This document shows, in pieces, positions 8,313 through 18,818 of a stretch of 64,000 nt of DNA (positions are counted from its first letter, which is position 1; every line of letters begins with the position of its first letter). The DNA is taken from contig NW_027469086.1 of NCBI RefSeq assembly GCF_051020765.1, positions 1,240,001-1,304,000 on the forward strand, read 5' to 3'. Both the position numbers and the translations under genes were made by a program. The stretch comes from Lasioglossum baleicum (Eukaryota; Arthropoda; Insecta; Hymenoptera; Halictidae). The notes beneath the pieces are model-generated. The model was not told the DNA's origin and ran no database searches. It was given only the letters and a program-made list of their open reading frames with translations.

Positions 8313-10583
8313 TGTTACGTCGGACGACCTCCGACGTTGGTCGAATCGAGGACCGTACCTCGATTCTAGGCTAAGATTAAATATTAAGTACATAATACCT
8401 CTTAAACCCATCGCTATCAAACTCTTGTTCTAAATCTAATATCTCTTAAACCCATCGCTATCAAACTCTTGTTCTAATTCTAATACATCTTAAACCCATC
8501 ACTACTTCACCCACGACTTTTCCTAAACTTGTTCTAATACCCATCACTACTTAAATCTCGACTCTCCCAATTGTTCTAAACCCAACCACCACTCCAAACT
8601 CTCAATCTTACCTAACACTTGTTTAAACCCTCATCTACACTTAACACTTGTTCAAACCCTCATCTACACTTACAACTTGTTCAAATCCTCAACTCCGCTC
8701 GAGTAAACGCCACCTCGAGAACAAAGAGATCGCAACGTCAGCAGTCTTGCACGCGTCACCACTCTGTCGAGAGCGAGGACAAAGAGACTGCAACGTCAGC
8801 AGTCTTGCACCCGTCACCACTCCGACGAGCGAGGACAAAGGGACTGCAGCGTCAGCAACCCCCACTCCGAGCGAAGGAGGCTACGCAGAGCTGCCTCTTG
8901 CATCAGTCTGGTCCTAGCCAGCGGAGTGAGCGGACGTGTCGGTCTGCGCTCACTCCATTCTCACACAACGACATCAGTCAGTCTGGCCCAAGCCAGCGAA
9001 GCGAGCAGACGTGTCGACCTGCGCTCTTCTAATTCGCGCTTCGACGTTCATCGACGTTTGTTCTACAATTCCAATTCCAATTCTAATTCCAATTCTAATT
9101 CAAACTCAATACCAATTCCGACTCAACGCAGTCTCTATTCCAACACTAATTCATTTACTAACTCCTACGCAATTAATTCACTTAATTCATATTCACATTT
9201 ATATTAATACAATTGTAACCAAGTGTAACCAAGTTATTATTATAATATATCTTATTTTACCAGAACTTCGCGAGTGACTTCTCTTACAATTCAATCAATT
9301 CAGTGACCTATTTCTCTCCGATATTCAAACTATATCTTCGTTATCGTGCACTTGTAGAGTATTGAAACTCGGTCACAAAGGGAGAAGCTTACAGCTCCGC
9401 CGAGACAATACGTCTGCAAGCGACATTTTGAACAATTGTTTCCATTAGCAATCGTGCACTTGTTGAGTATTGAAACTCGGTCACAAAGGGAGAAGCTTAC
9501 AGCTCCGCCGAGACAATACGTCTGCAAGCGACATTTTGATCGGTCAAGTGTTTTCTCGGTCAAGTGTTCGATCAAGTCTCCATCAAGTGACAGTTCACAC
9601 AAGGAATACGTGCAGTGCTAGATCTATAGTGACAGTTCTAACAGTGCCCTCGTTCGTTACACAGTGACCCGGCTTGGAGGCCAGTTCGTCCGCTCCGCTT
9701 GGGTAGTGTCAATGAACGAGCGGACCTTTTCAATAACTATATTTTATTAAAGTCACAGGTGGAATACCGCTGGCCAGCGCCTCCGGGGAACCCCTGGCCA
9801 ATTTTCCCTTTTTCATTCAGAACATAGACAAAATTCCTATAAAGGATTTCTTGAGAAGGAGTTGTTAAACCAAGTTCCTTTCGCTCCTCTCTCCTCATGC
9901 GTCGATCACGTCACGACCGAGAATATCGAGTGTGACGCGTCAGATTACGTATCGGTATACGGTTGTCCGTGCCGTCCGATTCCGAACACAGAGATCAACC
10001 ACGCGGATCTCTCGCGTTCCACGCCTGTCAACGATACACCAGCTGCCCGCTATGAGATCATCGATCTCATAGACATCTCTGACGACGACGATAGCCAGGA
10101 CACAGTGATCCTGCCACGTCCTCGTTGCGTCATCACCAACAGCACGTTCGCTGTAGGATCATCAAGGACGAGTACCTACCGTCCAACAGACGCATTGTCG
10201 TGCGTACCCCAGCGAGACAGCTGCCAAACCTTCCTCATCTCGATGAGATCTGTCTGGACGACCCGTTATACCAGACCCATGCTGACCGACGAGCTCAGCT
10301 CCTTGAACAGTACTACTAAGTTACAACAACTAACCGGTGAGAATTCGTATCTTTTGTAACCCCTTTTGTTCCATGTCAACTCACCGCGTTCGTTGCGTCA
10401 GCGTAGAAGTATCGCCATCCGCGTTGACTGCTAGCGGGTGTCGGTCTCAAATGACTATCGGTGTCCTAGCGCATATGACTGCCCGTCTGGCTGTCTTGGC
10501 GTAAAAGACCGTTTCCTCTTCAATTCCACGTGCCGCCTCCTGGGGTCATCTTCTTTGCCTAGGACGTGGGGCGTGACGTAACA
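8313..10583 (+). repeat. Family 2 LTR, copy 2 (shared)
   Basis: Middle LTR of the array, serving as 3' LTR of unit 1 and 5' LTR of unit 2. I saw no difference from copy 1. Confidence 0.94.
9897..10319 (+). pseudogene. LTR leader ORF, broken (array LTR 2)
   Basis: Same N-terminal deletion and internal insertion as the copy at 2937. Confidence 0.8.
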
Positions 10584-10589
10584 AAATTT

Positions 10590-10606
10590 TGGCGCAGTCG
10601 GTAGGA
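10590..10606 (+). other. Primer-binding site, tRNA-Ser (array unit 2)
   Basis: Identical to the unit 1 site and 6 nt after the LTR. Confidence 0.9.
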
Positions 10607-10713
10607 CACGAAAACGGTCGCCGGTAGTTGAACCATTAACAAATTGTTTTCGTACGTCTGACATTTGTTCTCTATATCGTGTGTCGAGTAAGAATTCACA
10701 CTAATATCGCAAA

Positions 10714-12135
10714 ATGTCTCGCCCAATCACACGATCCCAAACGGATCCCCGAGCGGATCCTAATCAAGACCTTCCTCCGCCAACCGAGGAAGAGCTACTT
10801 CTTTACGCGCAAGATCTCGCCCGTAAAGAGGAATATTTAAAAGAGCAAACCGAATTCATTGCTAAATTGCGTCTTAAATATGAAGAAGACGCACAGAATC
10901 AAAATAACATGCTCGATGAAATACGCAAAGAGCTCCACAATATTCAAGCCTTGAACCAAAACTTACGTCACCAAGCGCCTACACCAGGCCCCAGTAACGT
11001 CTCTAACACGCGAGAACCTTCATTATCAGAGCCACGCGAAACCCCGCAATATGAGCCAACAGGAAATTTCGCGTTGAAACAAGCCGCAGAACTCGTACCC
11101 AAATTCGACGGAACATCGATTCCCGTCCTAAAATTCATCCGCGCCTGCAAACGCGCGCGTGATTCTATCCCCGAATCCATAGAACGTGCCCTTACTAAAC
11201 TAATCTGCAATAAACTTTCCGATCGTGCGTACGCTGCCATTGAAGGCGAAAACATACGTACGATCTCACAACTTTGCGATAAGCTACGAACAGTACTGGG
11301 ACCCTACAAATTCGTGGACCAGTACCGTGGCGAATTGGCAAGCGTAGCCCAGGGCAACAATGAGCATATTCTTGACTTCATAAATCGAGTCAAAGATTTA
11401 CGAACCGCCATCAGCGATTCTACCGAAGGACATTACGACTACAGAGAAATCGATCGTTTCACAGTCGAGTGCTTCCTTCGCGGTCTACTCCCACAACTTC
11501 GCAGCGAAGTTTTGCATTGCCGTTCTCAGAATTCGGCAGAGATCTTCGAAGCAGCCATCTCTGCATATAAGCAATATGAGCTGTATCAAAACCGTCGTCG
11601 CGAATCTAATCGTGACGATTCCCGCAAGGTAAGCTTCTCAGATAACAGAAGCTCCTATCGCCCACGCTCTTCTGACAATTTCAATTCTCGCGAACGCATC
11701 CCTGAACGTCGCGACAACAGACCGGATGAGCGTCGCGATAACGGGTCCGACCAACGTCGAGACTCGTGGAGAAACTCGAACCGCGACTCTTATCGTTCTC
11801 CAACTCCGCAGTGGCGATACGAAGCCCCTCGCGAACAAAACCCGCAGCGCGAAAACCGGGACCCGAATTCAAATCGCGACAGACGTTCGGGAGAGCCCCG
11901 CAAGTTTTGCAACTATTGCAAGACTCCCGGACATGACATTCACGAATGTCGAAAAAGAGCCTATAACAATAACCTGCGCTCGGGAAACGAGTCAGGCCTC
12001 CCGACAGGAACGAATCAACAGCGGGAGGCCGCCCCAACAAAGCGCAACCAAACATTCACGCAGACCGCCGTTCGAACGAACGAGCTCCCCGAAGACCAGA
12101 TCGACGATTCGTCTCTGCAGTTAACCTCGCAGTAG
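10714..12135 (+). CDS. gag: Gag polyprotein, family 2 (unit 2)
   Basis: 473 aa, identical at protein level to the unit 1 gag at 3754-5175. Confidence 0.93.
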   Translation: MSRPITRSQTDPRADPNQDLPPPTEEELLLYAQDLARKEEYLKEQTEFIAKLRLKYEEDAQNQNNMLDEIRKELHNIQALNQNLRHQAPTPGPSNVSNTREPSLSEPRETPQYEPTGNFALKQAAELVPKFDGTSIPVLKFIRACKRARDSIPESIERALTKLICNKLSDRAYAAIEGENIRTISQLCDKLRTVLGPYKFVDQYRGELASVAQGNNEHILDFINRVKDLRTAISDSTEGHYDYREIDRFTVECFLRGLLPQLRSEVLHCRSQNSAEIFEAAISAYKQYELYQNRRRESNRDDSRKVSFSDNRSSYRPRSSDNFNSRERIPERRDNRPDERRDNGSDQRRDSWRNSNRDSYRSPTPQWRYEAPREQNPQRENRDPNSNRDRRSGEPRKFCNYCKTPGHDIHECRKRAYNNNLRSGNESGLPTGTNQQREAAPTKRNQTFTQTAVRTNELPEDQIDDSSLQLTSQ

Positions 12136-14951
12136 ACTCGCCGATCCCGCGCGTACAAATCTCCGCCCCTCAGCTTCGCGAGAAAAGTGAATTCTTATTA
12201 GACACGGGCTCGGAAGTCAATTTGATACGCGCGTCTAGTTTAAAACCTGGGATAACCATTGATCCCACGAGCACGATCGAAGTTCATGGAATAACCGAGG
12301 GTTCCATAGTAACACTCGGCGAAGTCGTTATATTCATTCAAGGGACAATCCCTGTCAAATTCCACGTGCTCGGGGACGATTTTCCAGTCAGTGTTAACGG
12401 AATTCTCGGCTCGCCCTTCTTTATAGGAGGAGCTGAGATTTCCTTTGCAAGGCAATTTGTTTTAATCGGAAACATTTCTATTCCGTTCTCTAATTCACGC
12501 GCACTGCCGACTGAGCCCCGCGATAGTTCAATGACGAGGGTTATTTCAATGCCTTCTCCGAAAACGGAGGTCTCTCTTGAAAAGCACGCCGCAAGGACAG
12601 AGGAAGAAACATTCCCTCTCTCAAAACGTCGGGTGCAACCGGGAGAGATTCGTATCACATCGAATAATATCGTAGAGGAACCGGTCGATAAGCGCAAAAA
12701 TCAAAATCAACAGTCCGAATCAAGGACTGCAGCAGACTCTAATGAGTTTGCCGTTGAGCCCCGAACAGCCGCCTGCATTGCAGTCAGCGTACAGGGCCCG
12801 AAACAGGGATATATCCGCCGCGTCAGCGTAGCGCCGGATGTATTCCTCGGTGACTGTGTAGTCACTAATCGCGGAGGCAAAGCGAGCCTCAGATGTTTCA
12901 ACACATCTCCGCGTCCGATCTCATTCCGATTACCCGTGTTAGAGGTGGAAGAGATCGAGCGTTATTCAACTAATTCCGGGTACTATCCCGACGCATTCGG
13001 TAACCATCCCGACCTTTCTAATTCCGGTAACCATCCCGACGTATTCGGTAACCATCCCGACCTTTCTAATTCCGGTAACCATCCCGACGCATTCGGTAAC
13101 CATCCCGACCTTTTCAATTCCGGTAACCATCCCGACGTATTCGGTAACCATCCCGACAATTTTAATCCAGAGTCCAAAGAAGACTCCCACGAATTCAAAC
13201 CTATGAAGGTTTATTCTACAAGCTCCGGTATCAAGTCCGATTGTTTCTATTCCGAGTCTAGGTTGAAAGGAAATGTCCCCGCCTTTGATTCTCTAAAGAC
13301 GACAGAACGTCTACATAAAGTAAAGCATAAAACTCTACCTCGTATAGACCGAGTATACGAGTCGATCATAAAAGATCATCCCGCGATAATTTCTAAATCA
13401 GAGTCAAAGAGAGTCTATATTTCATTTCAAAAACCTACCTCTGATTTTTCGCCGGAACATGATCTCTTCCAATCTAAACGGTCAAGTATCCGTGCACCGC
13501 AAAGCGAGTTTCATCCATCTAGGAATTATACGTCTGTAAAATACGCGTCAGCAAAAAGGAGAAACAAATTTCGTATTATACTATACCTCTGCGATAACCC
13601 GCGAACAATGATTGTAGCATCTCCTGCGACTTGCGATAAGAAACCCTCCCAGGAGATTTCATTACAGTCCTCCGCTGACGCGAAATTAGAATCCGCGTTA
13701 ATCACGCGTCCGGTCAACACCGACAAACGAGCGAAATCCGAAACCCAGCGTCGACAGAATCTCCTTCCACCGCCGGAAGATACAGAACAAACGACAGCAG
13801 CACTTCGAAGAAGTTCCTACAGCCAGAATCCCAGCCTGTTCCCAGCCGCCTACCACATCGTGTCCAGTATCCACAAACACAATCAACATGTGCGGACACT
13901 TACAACCGGCGAGACCATCGGCGAACAAAGCCGGAGACTTCGTCTACAGATACCAGGGAATATTCTGCTACAATGGCAGACACAGAATCTCCCTAAATGG
14001 CAGAGAACTATGCCTTGCCTGCAGCCTCACTGCGGTAGTCAGGAGGGTCATCGTATACACGCACGTTCTTACAAGGAAAAAGAAGAACGCATGCGACGCG
14101 TGTACAAAACCCATATTGAGGGAAACCCCAATATTGGAATGCATCCACTGCAGCTTCCTCCTCGCACTGGATCGGGCAGCAACAGACACTGCCAGAATAA
14201 GAAGAGAAAGAGGCGAAATTCTCACGGACGACGAAGAAGAGGACGAAAACTCAAGCACCTCTTCCTCGGACGAAGACACCAATACTCAAGCAAATTAGAG
14301 ATGCAGAGTGTTTGTGCCAAAGCCGTAATCTCGTCACCTGAGACAAGAGTGATTACTCTAACCAACAAGGGGAGCAAAATGCCGAGTCAACAGGGAGATT
14401 ACTTACCCATACTCAGTATTCCCCTGCCGGTTGGACTTGCTCACCCCCCACTAACCCACATCGAACAAACAAAGCAGAAGAGCAGTCATTCTGCAATCGC
14501 CCACCGCTCAAGCAACATTACGAAAAAGCACGTTAAAACACTCATCAAAATGTGCAAACAACTTCCAATCAGGAAGGCCGGTCAGAAGAGACCACCTGCA
14601 ATTCCCACCTACTTGCTCGAAATCTCCTGCTACAATGGCAAGATAAGAATAACGCCCGACGGAAGGAAACTTTGCTATGACTGTAGCCAGAGAACAGTCA
14701 TTTCCAATGTAAGAATTTGGAATCACCAGCGAATGTACTCCGTCCAAAACGATTGCGAAGAATGCGGTGGTCCGATATGCACCGAAACTCCAGTAATGGA
14801 TTGCCGAGAATGCCTGAGCATGCTGGCCGGACAGGGCATCATGTTAGAAAACCCAGAGGTCTCCGACTCATCAGATGACTCCGATTCATCCGAAGGAAGT
14901 TCGGACGAGGATTCAGATTCGGACATGGAGGAACACCTCATCACGAACTAA
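12123..14951 (+). CDS. pro: Protease-linker ORF, family 2 (unit 2)
   Basis: Identical in protein sequence to unit 1. The protease DTG lies at 12201-12209 and the frame continues into ORF b. Confidence 0.8.
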   Translation, partial: NLAVDSPIPRVQISAPQLREKSEFLLDTGSEVNLIRASSLKPGITIDPTSTIEVHGITEGSIVTLGEVVIFIQGTIPVKFHVLGDDFPVSVNGILGSPFFIGGAEISFARQFVLIGNISIPFSNSRALPTEPRDSSMTRVISMPSPKTEVSLEKHAARTEEETFPLSKRRVQPGEIRITSNNIVEEPVDKRKNQNQQSESRTAADSNEFAVEPRTAACIAVSVQGPKQGYIRRVSVAPDVFLGDCVVTNRGGKASLRCFNTSPRPISFRLPVLEVEEIERYSTNSGYYPDAFGNHPDLSNSGNHPDVFGNHPDLSNSGNHPDAFGNHPDLFNSGNHPDVFGNHPDNFNPESKEDSHEFKPMKVYSTSSGIKSDCFYSESRLKGNVPAFDSLKTTERLHKVKHKTLPRIDRVYESIIKDHPAIISKSESKRVYISFQKPTSDFSPEHDLFQSKRSSIRAPQSEFHPSRNYTSVKYASAKRRNKFRIILYLCDNPRTMIVASPATCDKKPSQEISLQSSADAKLESALITRPVNTDKRAKSETQRRQNLLPPPEDTEQTTAALRRSSYSQNPSLFPAAYHIVSSIHKHNQHVRTLTTGETIGEQSRRLRLQIPGNILLQWQTQNLPKWQRTMPCLQPHCGSQEGHRIHARSYKEKEERMRRVYKTHIEGNPNIGMHPLQLPPRTGSGSNRHCQNKKRKRRNSHGRRRRGRKLKHLFLGRRHQYSSKLEMQSVCAKAVISSPETRVITLTNKGSKMPSQQGDYLPILSIPLPVGLAHPPLTHIEQTKQKSSHSAIAHRSSNITKKHVKTLIKMCKQLPIRKAGQKRPPAIPTYLLEISCYNGKIRITPDGRKLCYDCSQRTVISNVRIWNHQRMYSVQNDCEECGGPICTETPVMDCRECLSMLAGQGIMLENPEVSDSSDDSDSSEGSSDEDSDSDMEEHLITN
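12969..13160 (+). repeat. Coding minisatellite NSGxHPD (unit 2)
   Basis: Four long units, as in unit 1, with no change in unit number. Confidence 0.9.
13888..14298 (+). CDS. Cysteine-rich ORF a (unit 2)
   Basis: 136 aa, identical to 6928-7338. Confidence 0.7.
   Translation: MCGHLQPARPSANKAGDFVYRYQGIFCYNGRHRISLNGRELCLACSLTAVVRRVIVYTHVLTRKKKNACDACTKPILRETPILECIHCSFLLALDRAATDTARIRRERGEILTDDEEEDENSSTSSSDEDTNTQAN
14550..14951 (+). CDS. Cysteine-rich ORF b (unit 2)
   Basis: 133 aa, identical to 7590-7991. Confidence 0.7.
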   Translation: MCKQLPIRKAGQKRPPAIPTYLLEISCYNGKIRITPDGRKLCYDCSQRTVISNVRIWNHQRMYSVQNDCEECGGPICTETPVMDCRECLSMLAGQGIMLENPEVSDSSDDSDSSEGSSDEDSDSDMEEHLITN

Positions 14952-15199
14952 ATGGCAACAACAGTGAAATAAGTGAGCCCATTCCCTCCCAAGACCCCAA
15001 TAAAAGACAGTCAAATAATGAACATTGCGATTATAGACTGTCGGACATTGCGAAACCTACCCCAACTCCTCGCGCAGAATCAGACAACATCTCAGTGCAT
15101 CCAGTGTTTCGTACTGTTAATACAGTCAACGTGCGCCGAGAACTGAGCTCCCTGCGCGGATCGCTCACTAACGATGCGTCTCAAGACCAAAAATTGTAA
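14945..15199 (+). CDS. Conserved C-terminal tail, family 2 (unit 2)
   Basis: Same stranded tail as in unit 1, in a frame different from ORF a and ORF b. Confidence 0.65.
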   Translation, partial: ELNGNNSEISEPIPSQDPNKRQSNNEHCDYRLSDIAKPTPTPRAESDNISVHPVFRTVNTVNVRRELSSLRGSLTNDASQDQKL

Positions 15200-15272
15200 T
15201 GCGAGCGCTCACCGAACACAACCTCGGACCGAGAGATTTCACTCCGAGAAATCTCTTCTCCGGCGAGGGAGG

Positions 15273-17543
15273 TGTTACGTCGGACGACCTCCGACGTTGG
15301 TCGAATCGAGGACCGTACCTCGATTCTAGGCTAAGATTAAATATTAAGTACATAATACCTCTTAAACCCATCGCTATCAAACTCTTGTTCTAAATCTAAT
15401 ATCTCTTAAACCCATCGCTATCAAACTCTTGTTCTAATTCTAATACATCTTAAACCCATCACTACTTCACCCACGACTTTTCCTAAACTTGTTCTAATAC
15501 CCATCACTACTTAAATCTCGACTCTCCCAATTGTTCTAAACCCAACTACCACTCCAAACTCTCAATCTTACCTAACACTTGTTTAAACCCTCATCTACAC
15601 TTAACACTTGTTCAAACCCTCATCTACACTTACAACTTGTTCAAATCCTCAACTCCGCTCGAGTAAACGCCACCTCGAGAACAAAGAGATCGCAACGTCA
15701 GCAGTCTTGCACGCGTCACCACTCTGTCGAGAGCGAGGACAAAGAGACTGCAACGTCAGCAGTCTTGCACCCGTCACCACTCCGACGAGCGAGGACAAAG
15801 GGACTGCAGCGTCAGCAACCCCCACTCCGAGCGAAGGAGGCTACGCAGAGCTGCCTCTTGCATCAGTCTGGTCCTAGCCAGCGGAGTGAGCGGACGTGTC
15901 GGTCTGCGCTCACTCCATTCTCACACAACGACATCAGTCAGTCTGGCCCAAGCCAGCGAAGCGAGCAGACGTGTCGACCTGCGCTCTTCTAATTCGCGCT
16001 TCGACGTTCATCGACGTTTGTTCTACAATTCCAATTCCAATTCTAATTCCAATTCTAATTCAAACTCAATACCAATTCCGACTCAACGCAGTCTCTATTC
16101 CAACACTAATTCATTTACTAACTCCTACGCAATTAATTCACTTAATTCATATTCACATTTATATTAATACAATTGTAACCAAGTGTAACCAAGTTATTAT
16201 TATAATATATCTTATTTTACCAGAACTTCGCGAGTGACTTCTCTTACAATTCAATCAATTCAGTGACCTATTTCTCTCCGATATTCAAACTATATCTTCG
16301 TTATCGTGCACTTGTAGAGTATTGAAACTCGGTCACAAAGGGAGAAGCTTACAGCTCCGCCGAGACAATACGTCTGCAAGCGACATTTTGAACAATTGTT
16401 TCCATTAGCAATCGTGCACTTGTTGAGTATTGAAACTCGGTCACAAAGGGAGAAGCTTACAGCTCCGCCGAGACAATACGTCTGCAAGCGACATTTTGAT
16501 CGGTCAAGTGTTTTCTCGGTCAAGTGTTCGATCAAGTCTCCATCAAGTGACAGTTCACACAAGGAATACGTGCAGTGCTAGATCTATAGTGACAGTTCTA
16601 ACAGTGCCCTCGTTCGTTACACAGTGACCCGGCTTGGAGGCCAGTTCGTCCGCTCCGCTTGGGTAGTGTCAATGAACGAGCGGACCTTTTCAATAACTAT
16701 ATTTTATTAAAGTCACAGGTGGAATACCGCTGGCCAGCGCCTCCGGGGAACCCCTGGCCAATTTTCCCTTTTTCATTCAGAACATAGACAAAATTCCTAT
16801 AAAGGATTTCTTGAGAAGGAGTTGTTAAACCAAGTTCCTTTCGCTCCTCTCTCCTCATGCGTCGATCACGTCACGACCGAGAATATCGAGTGTGACGCGT
16901 CAGATTACGTATCGGTATACGGTTGTCCGTGCCGTCCGATTCCGAACACAGAGATCAACCACGCGGATCTCTCGCGTTCCACGCCTGTCAACGATACACC
17001 AGCTGCCCGCTATGAGATCATCGATCTCATAGACATCTCTGACGACGACGATAGCCAGGACACAGTGATCCTGCCACGTCCTCGTTGCGTCATCACCAAC
17101 AGCACGTTCGCTGTAGGATCATCAAGGACGAGTACCTACCGTCCAACAGACGCATTGTCGTGCGTACCCCAGCGAGACAGCTGCCAAACCTTCCTCATCT
17201 CGATGAGATCTGTCTGGACGACCCGTTATACCAGACCCATGCTGACCGACGAGCTCAGCTCCTTGAACAGTACTACTAAGTTACAACAACTAACCGGTGA
17301 GAATTCGTATCTTTTGTAACCCCTTTTGTTCCATGTCAACTCACCGCGTTCGTTGCGTCAGCGTAGAAGTATCGCCATCCGCGTTGACTGCTAGCGGGTG
17401 TCGGTCTCAAATGACTATCGGTGTCCTAGCGCATATGACTGCCCGTCTGGCTGTCTTGGCGTAAAAGACCGTTTCCTCTTCAATTCCACGTGCCGCCTCC
17501 TGGGGTCATCTTCTTTGCCTAGGACGTGGGGCGTGACGTAACA
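15273..17543 (+). repeat. Family 2 LTR, copy 3
   Basis: Right-hand LTR of the array, followed by the CCCC target duplication. It carries the one difference I found among the three LTRs (T at 15547 instead of C). Confidence 0.94.
16857..17279 (+). pseudogene. LTR leader ORF, broken (array LTR 3)
   Basis: Same two lesions as at 2937 and 9897. Confidence 0.8.
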
Positions 17544-18023
17544 CCCCACTCCGAACGAAGGAGGCAAGGCAGAGCAGACGCTTGCATCAGTCCGCCTCCA
17601 GACAGCGACTCGAACGGTCCGCTCCAAGCGAGCGACTCGCACGGACGTGCCAGTCCGGCTTCTTCCGACTTCAAGAGCAGACGTGTTCAGTCTAGCTCCG
17701 CGAAAGTGAAGTGTGTCGATCCTTCACTCCTAATTCCAATTCCAATTCCAACTCTAACTCAACTCAACTCAAGTCCTAATTCTCATACGTTATTCCTATA
17801 ACATATTACAATATCCATTATTCATTAATCCAATTACTACTCCTATTATAATACTACTTACATATTGTATACCAGTGTACTTACCAGTTCTTATTTAATA
17901 TATCGTTGTTATACCAGTGCTTCGATCTTGTTATTCTTGTGTTAGTTCAACACCATCTTCCAATTCAGTTCTTGCATCGAATATATTAAACTCGTGACAT
18001 ATCCGGACTTGGTCTAAAGTGCG

Positions 18024-18124
18024 CAGTGGAAACGCTGAGCCGCCAATAAGGAATTTGAAGCGAGTCATAGAGAAGTTCTCGTGCCACGTCTAGAATTGGT
18101 CTAAAGAGCGCAGTGGAAACGCTG
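18024..18124 (+). repeat. Duplicated GNRA-tetraloop hairpin in family 1 LTR
   Basis: CAGTG-GAAA-CGCTG at 18024-18037 and again at 18111-18124, each within a TTGGTCTAAAG...GCCGCCA unit about 87 bp apart. In RNA each gives a 5-bp stem (one G-U pair) closed by GAAA, a GNRA tetraloop. The pair is kept in every full family 1 LTR just upstream of the leader ORF. A role in packaging or translation is inferred only. Confidence 0.6.
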
Positions 18125-18231
18125 AGCCGCCACTATAGACGTGAAGCGAGTTAACTACCAAAAAGGTTAATAACAAGTGGAAGTTCATTTTCATTATATT
18201 ATTAATATTCCATCATTACTATTCCTTACCC

Positions 18232-18750
18232 ATGCGACGCCCACGTCGAGCGGGACGCAAGTATCAACTTGCTAAATTGAGACGCGCGTTGAGAAATAAA
18301 GCGGTGCTCGATCAAATCATTGCCACTACCGAGTGGACCGAACTTCTGGGAACCACCGAGCACATTCCGTGTGACGCGTCCGATTACGTTTCTGTATACG
18401 GTTGCCCTTGCAACCCTCCTAAAGAGGTCAACCACGCGGACCTCTCGCGAGCTCCGACGCCAGTTCTGCATCCGGTCGATCGTCCAGAGGTGATCGACAT
18501 AGCCGACGACGACGACAGCCGAGACACGATCATCGTTCCCAGGGTCCGTTGCAGAATCATCCGTGACGTTCCTCTGCCAGCTCATCAACGTGTCGTCTTG
18601 CGGCCAGCATCCAAGGCCACTAACGTCGTCCCGAACCGAGCAGCAGCAACTCTGCCAGATCTTCCCCACCTCGAGGACATCTGTATAGAAGACCCGATGT
18701 ACGGCACCTACTGCCAGTACCGCCAGTTCCTGCTGCAACAATATTATTAG
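18232..18750 (+). CDS. LTR-encoded leader protein, 172 aa (A 5' LTR)
   Basis: Unrecognised protein encoded wholly inside the LTR, upstream of the primer site and gag. It has a very basic N-terminus (MRRPRRAGRK...LRRALRNK, 1-23), able to act as a nuclear signal or nucleic-acid contact. A conserved block follows, TEWTELLGTTE then CDASDYVSVYGCPC (47-60). PEVIDIADDDDS (85-96) fits a SUMO-interaction motif: a hydrophobic VIDI core followed by an acidic run. A conserved C-terminal block LPDLPHLEDICIEDP ends in QQYY. The same layout occurs in F, diverged but open, which argues for selection. The start at 18232 is the conserved ATG in all family 1 copies but one. A GGTGAGT donor-like site lies 19 nt after the stop. 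Function is unknown. Confidence 0.8.
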   Translation: MRRPRRAGRKYQLAKLRRALRNKAVLDQIIATTEWTELLGTTEHIPCDASDYVSVYGCPCNPPKEVNHADLSRAPTPVLHPVDRPEVIDIADDDDSRDTIIVPRVRCRIIRDVPLPAHQRVVLRPASKATNVVPNRAAATLPDLPHLEDICIEDPMYGTYCQYRQFLLQQYY

Positions 18751-18767
18751 GCGTTAATACAGCATTG

Positions 18768-18818
18768 CGGTGAGTCGTATAATGTCTTGTATAATTGCTG
18801 AATCCTGTAAACTCACCG
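18768..18818 (+). promoter_or_regulatory. Splice-donor-like site in a conserved stem (family 1)
   Basis: CGGTGAGT (18768-18775) pairs with ACTCACCG (18811-18818) across 35 nt. In D the same arms are ACGGTGAGTC and GACTCACCGT (44633-44642 and 44676-44685), a perfect 10-bp stem, so changes at the stem ends improve pairing. Confidence 0.55.

Larger units (their letters stand above)
1353..17543 (+). mobile_element. Family 2 tandem array (LTR-int-LTR-int-LTR)
   Basis: Two identical internal regions (3624-8312 and 10584-15272) share three 2271-bp LTRs, with a period of 6960 bp. It is inserted in the 5' LTR of A with target duplication CCCC (1349-1352 and 17544-17547), so it behaves as one insertion later expanded, most simply by unequal recombination between LTRs. 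The only LTR difference I noticed is C to T at 15547. LTR ends are TGTTACGTC and GACGTAACA. Each unit has a tRNA-Ser primer site, gag, protease, repeat linker, two cysteine-rich ORFs and a conserved tail. There is no reverse transcriptase or integrase. An assembly duplication cannot be excluded. Confidence 0.93.

Noticed and set aside
17541..17550. CRE/E4BP4-like TTACGTCA and TGACGTAA at LTR ends as promoters
   Set aside because: These bases are the LTR termini recognised by integrase; conservation is explained without a promoter role.
18226..18741. 171-aa minus-strand ORF opposite the leader ORF in family 1 LTRs
   Set aside because: Exact antisense of the leader ORF. Its length tracks that ORF and it is broken in several copies, while the sense blocks are conserved in F.
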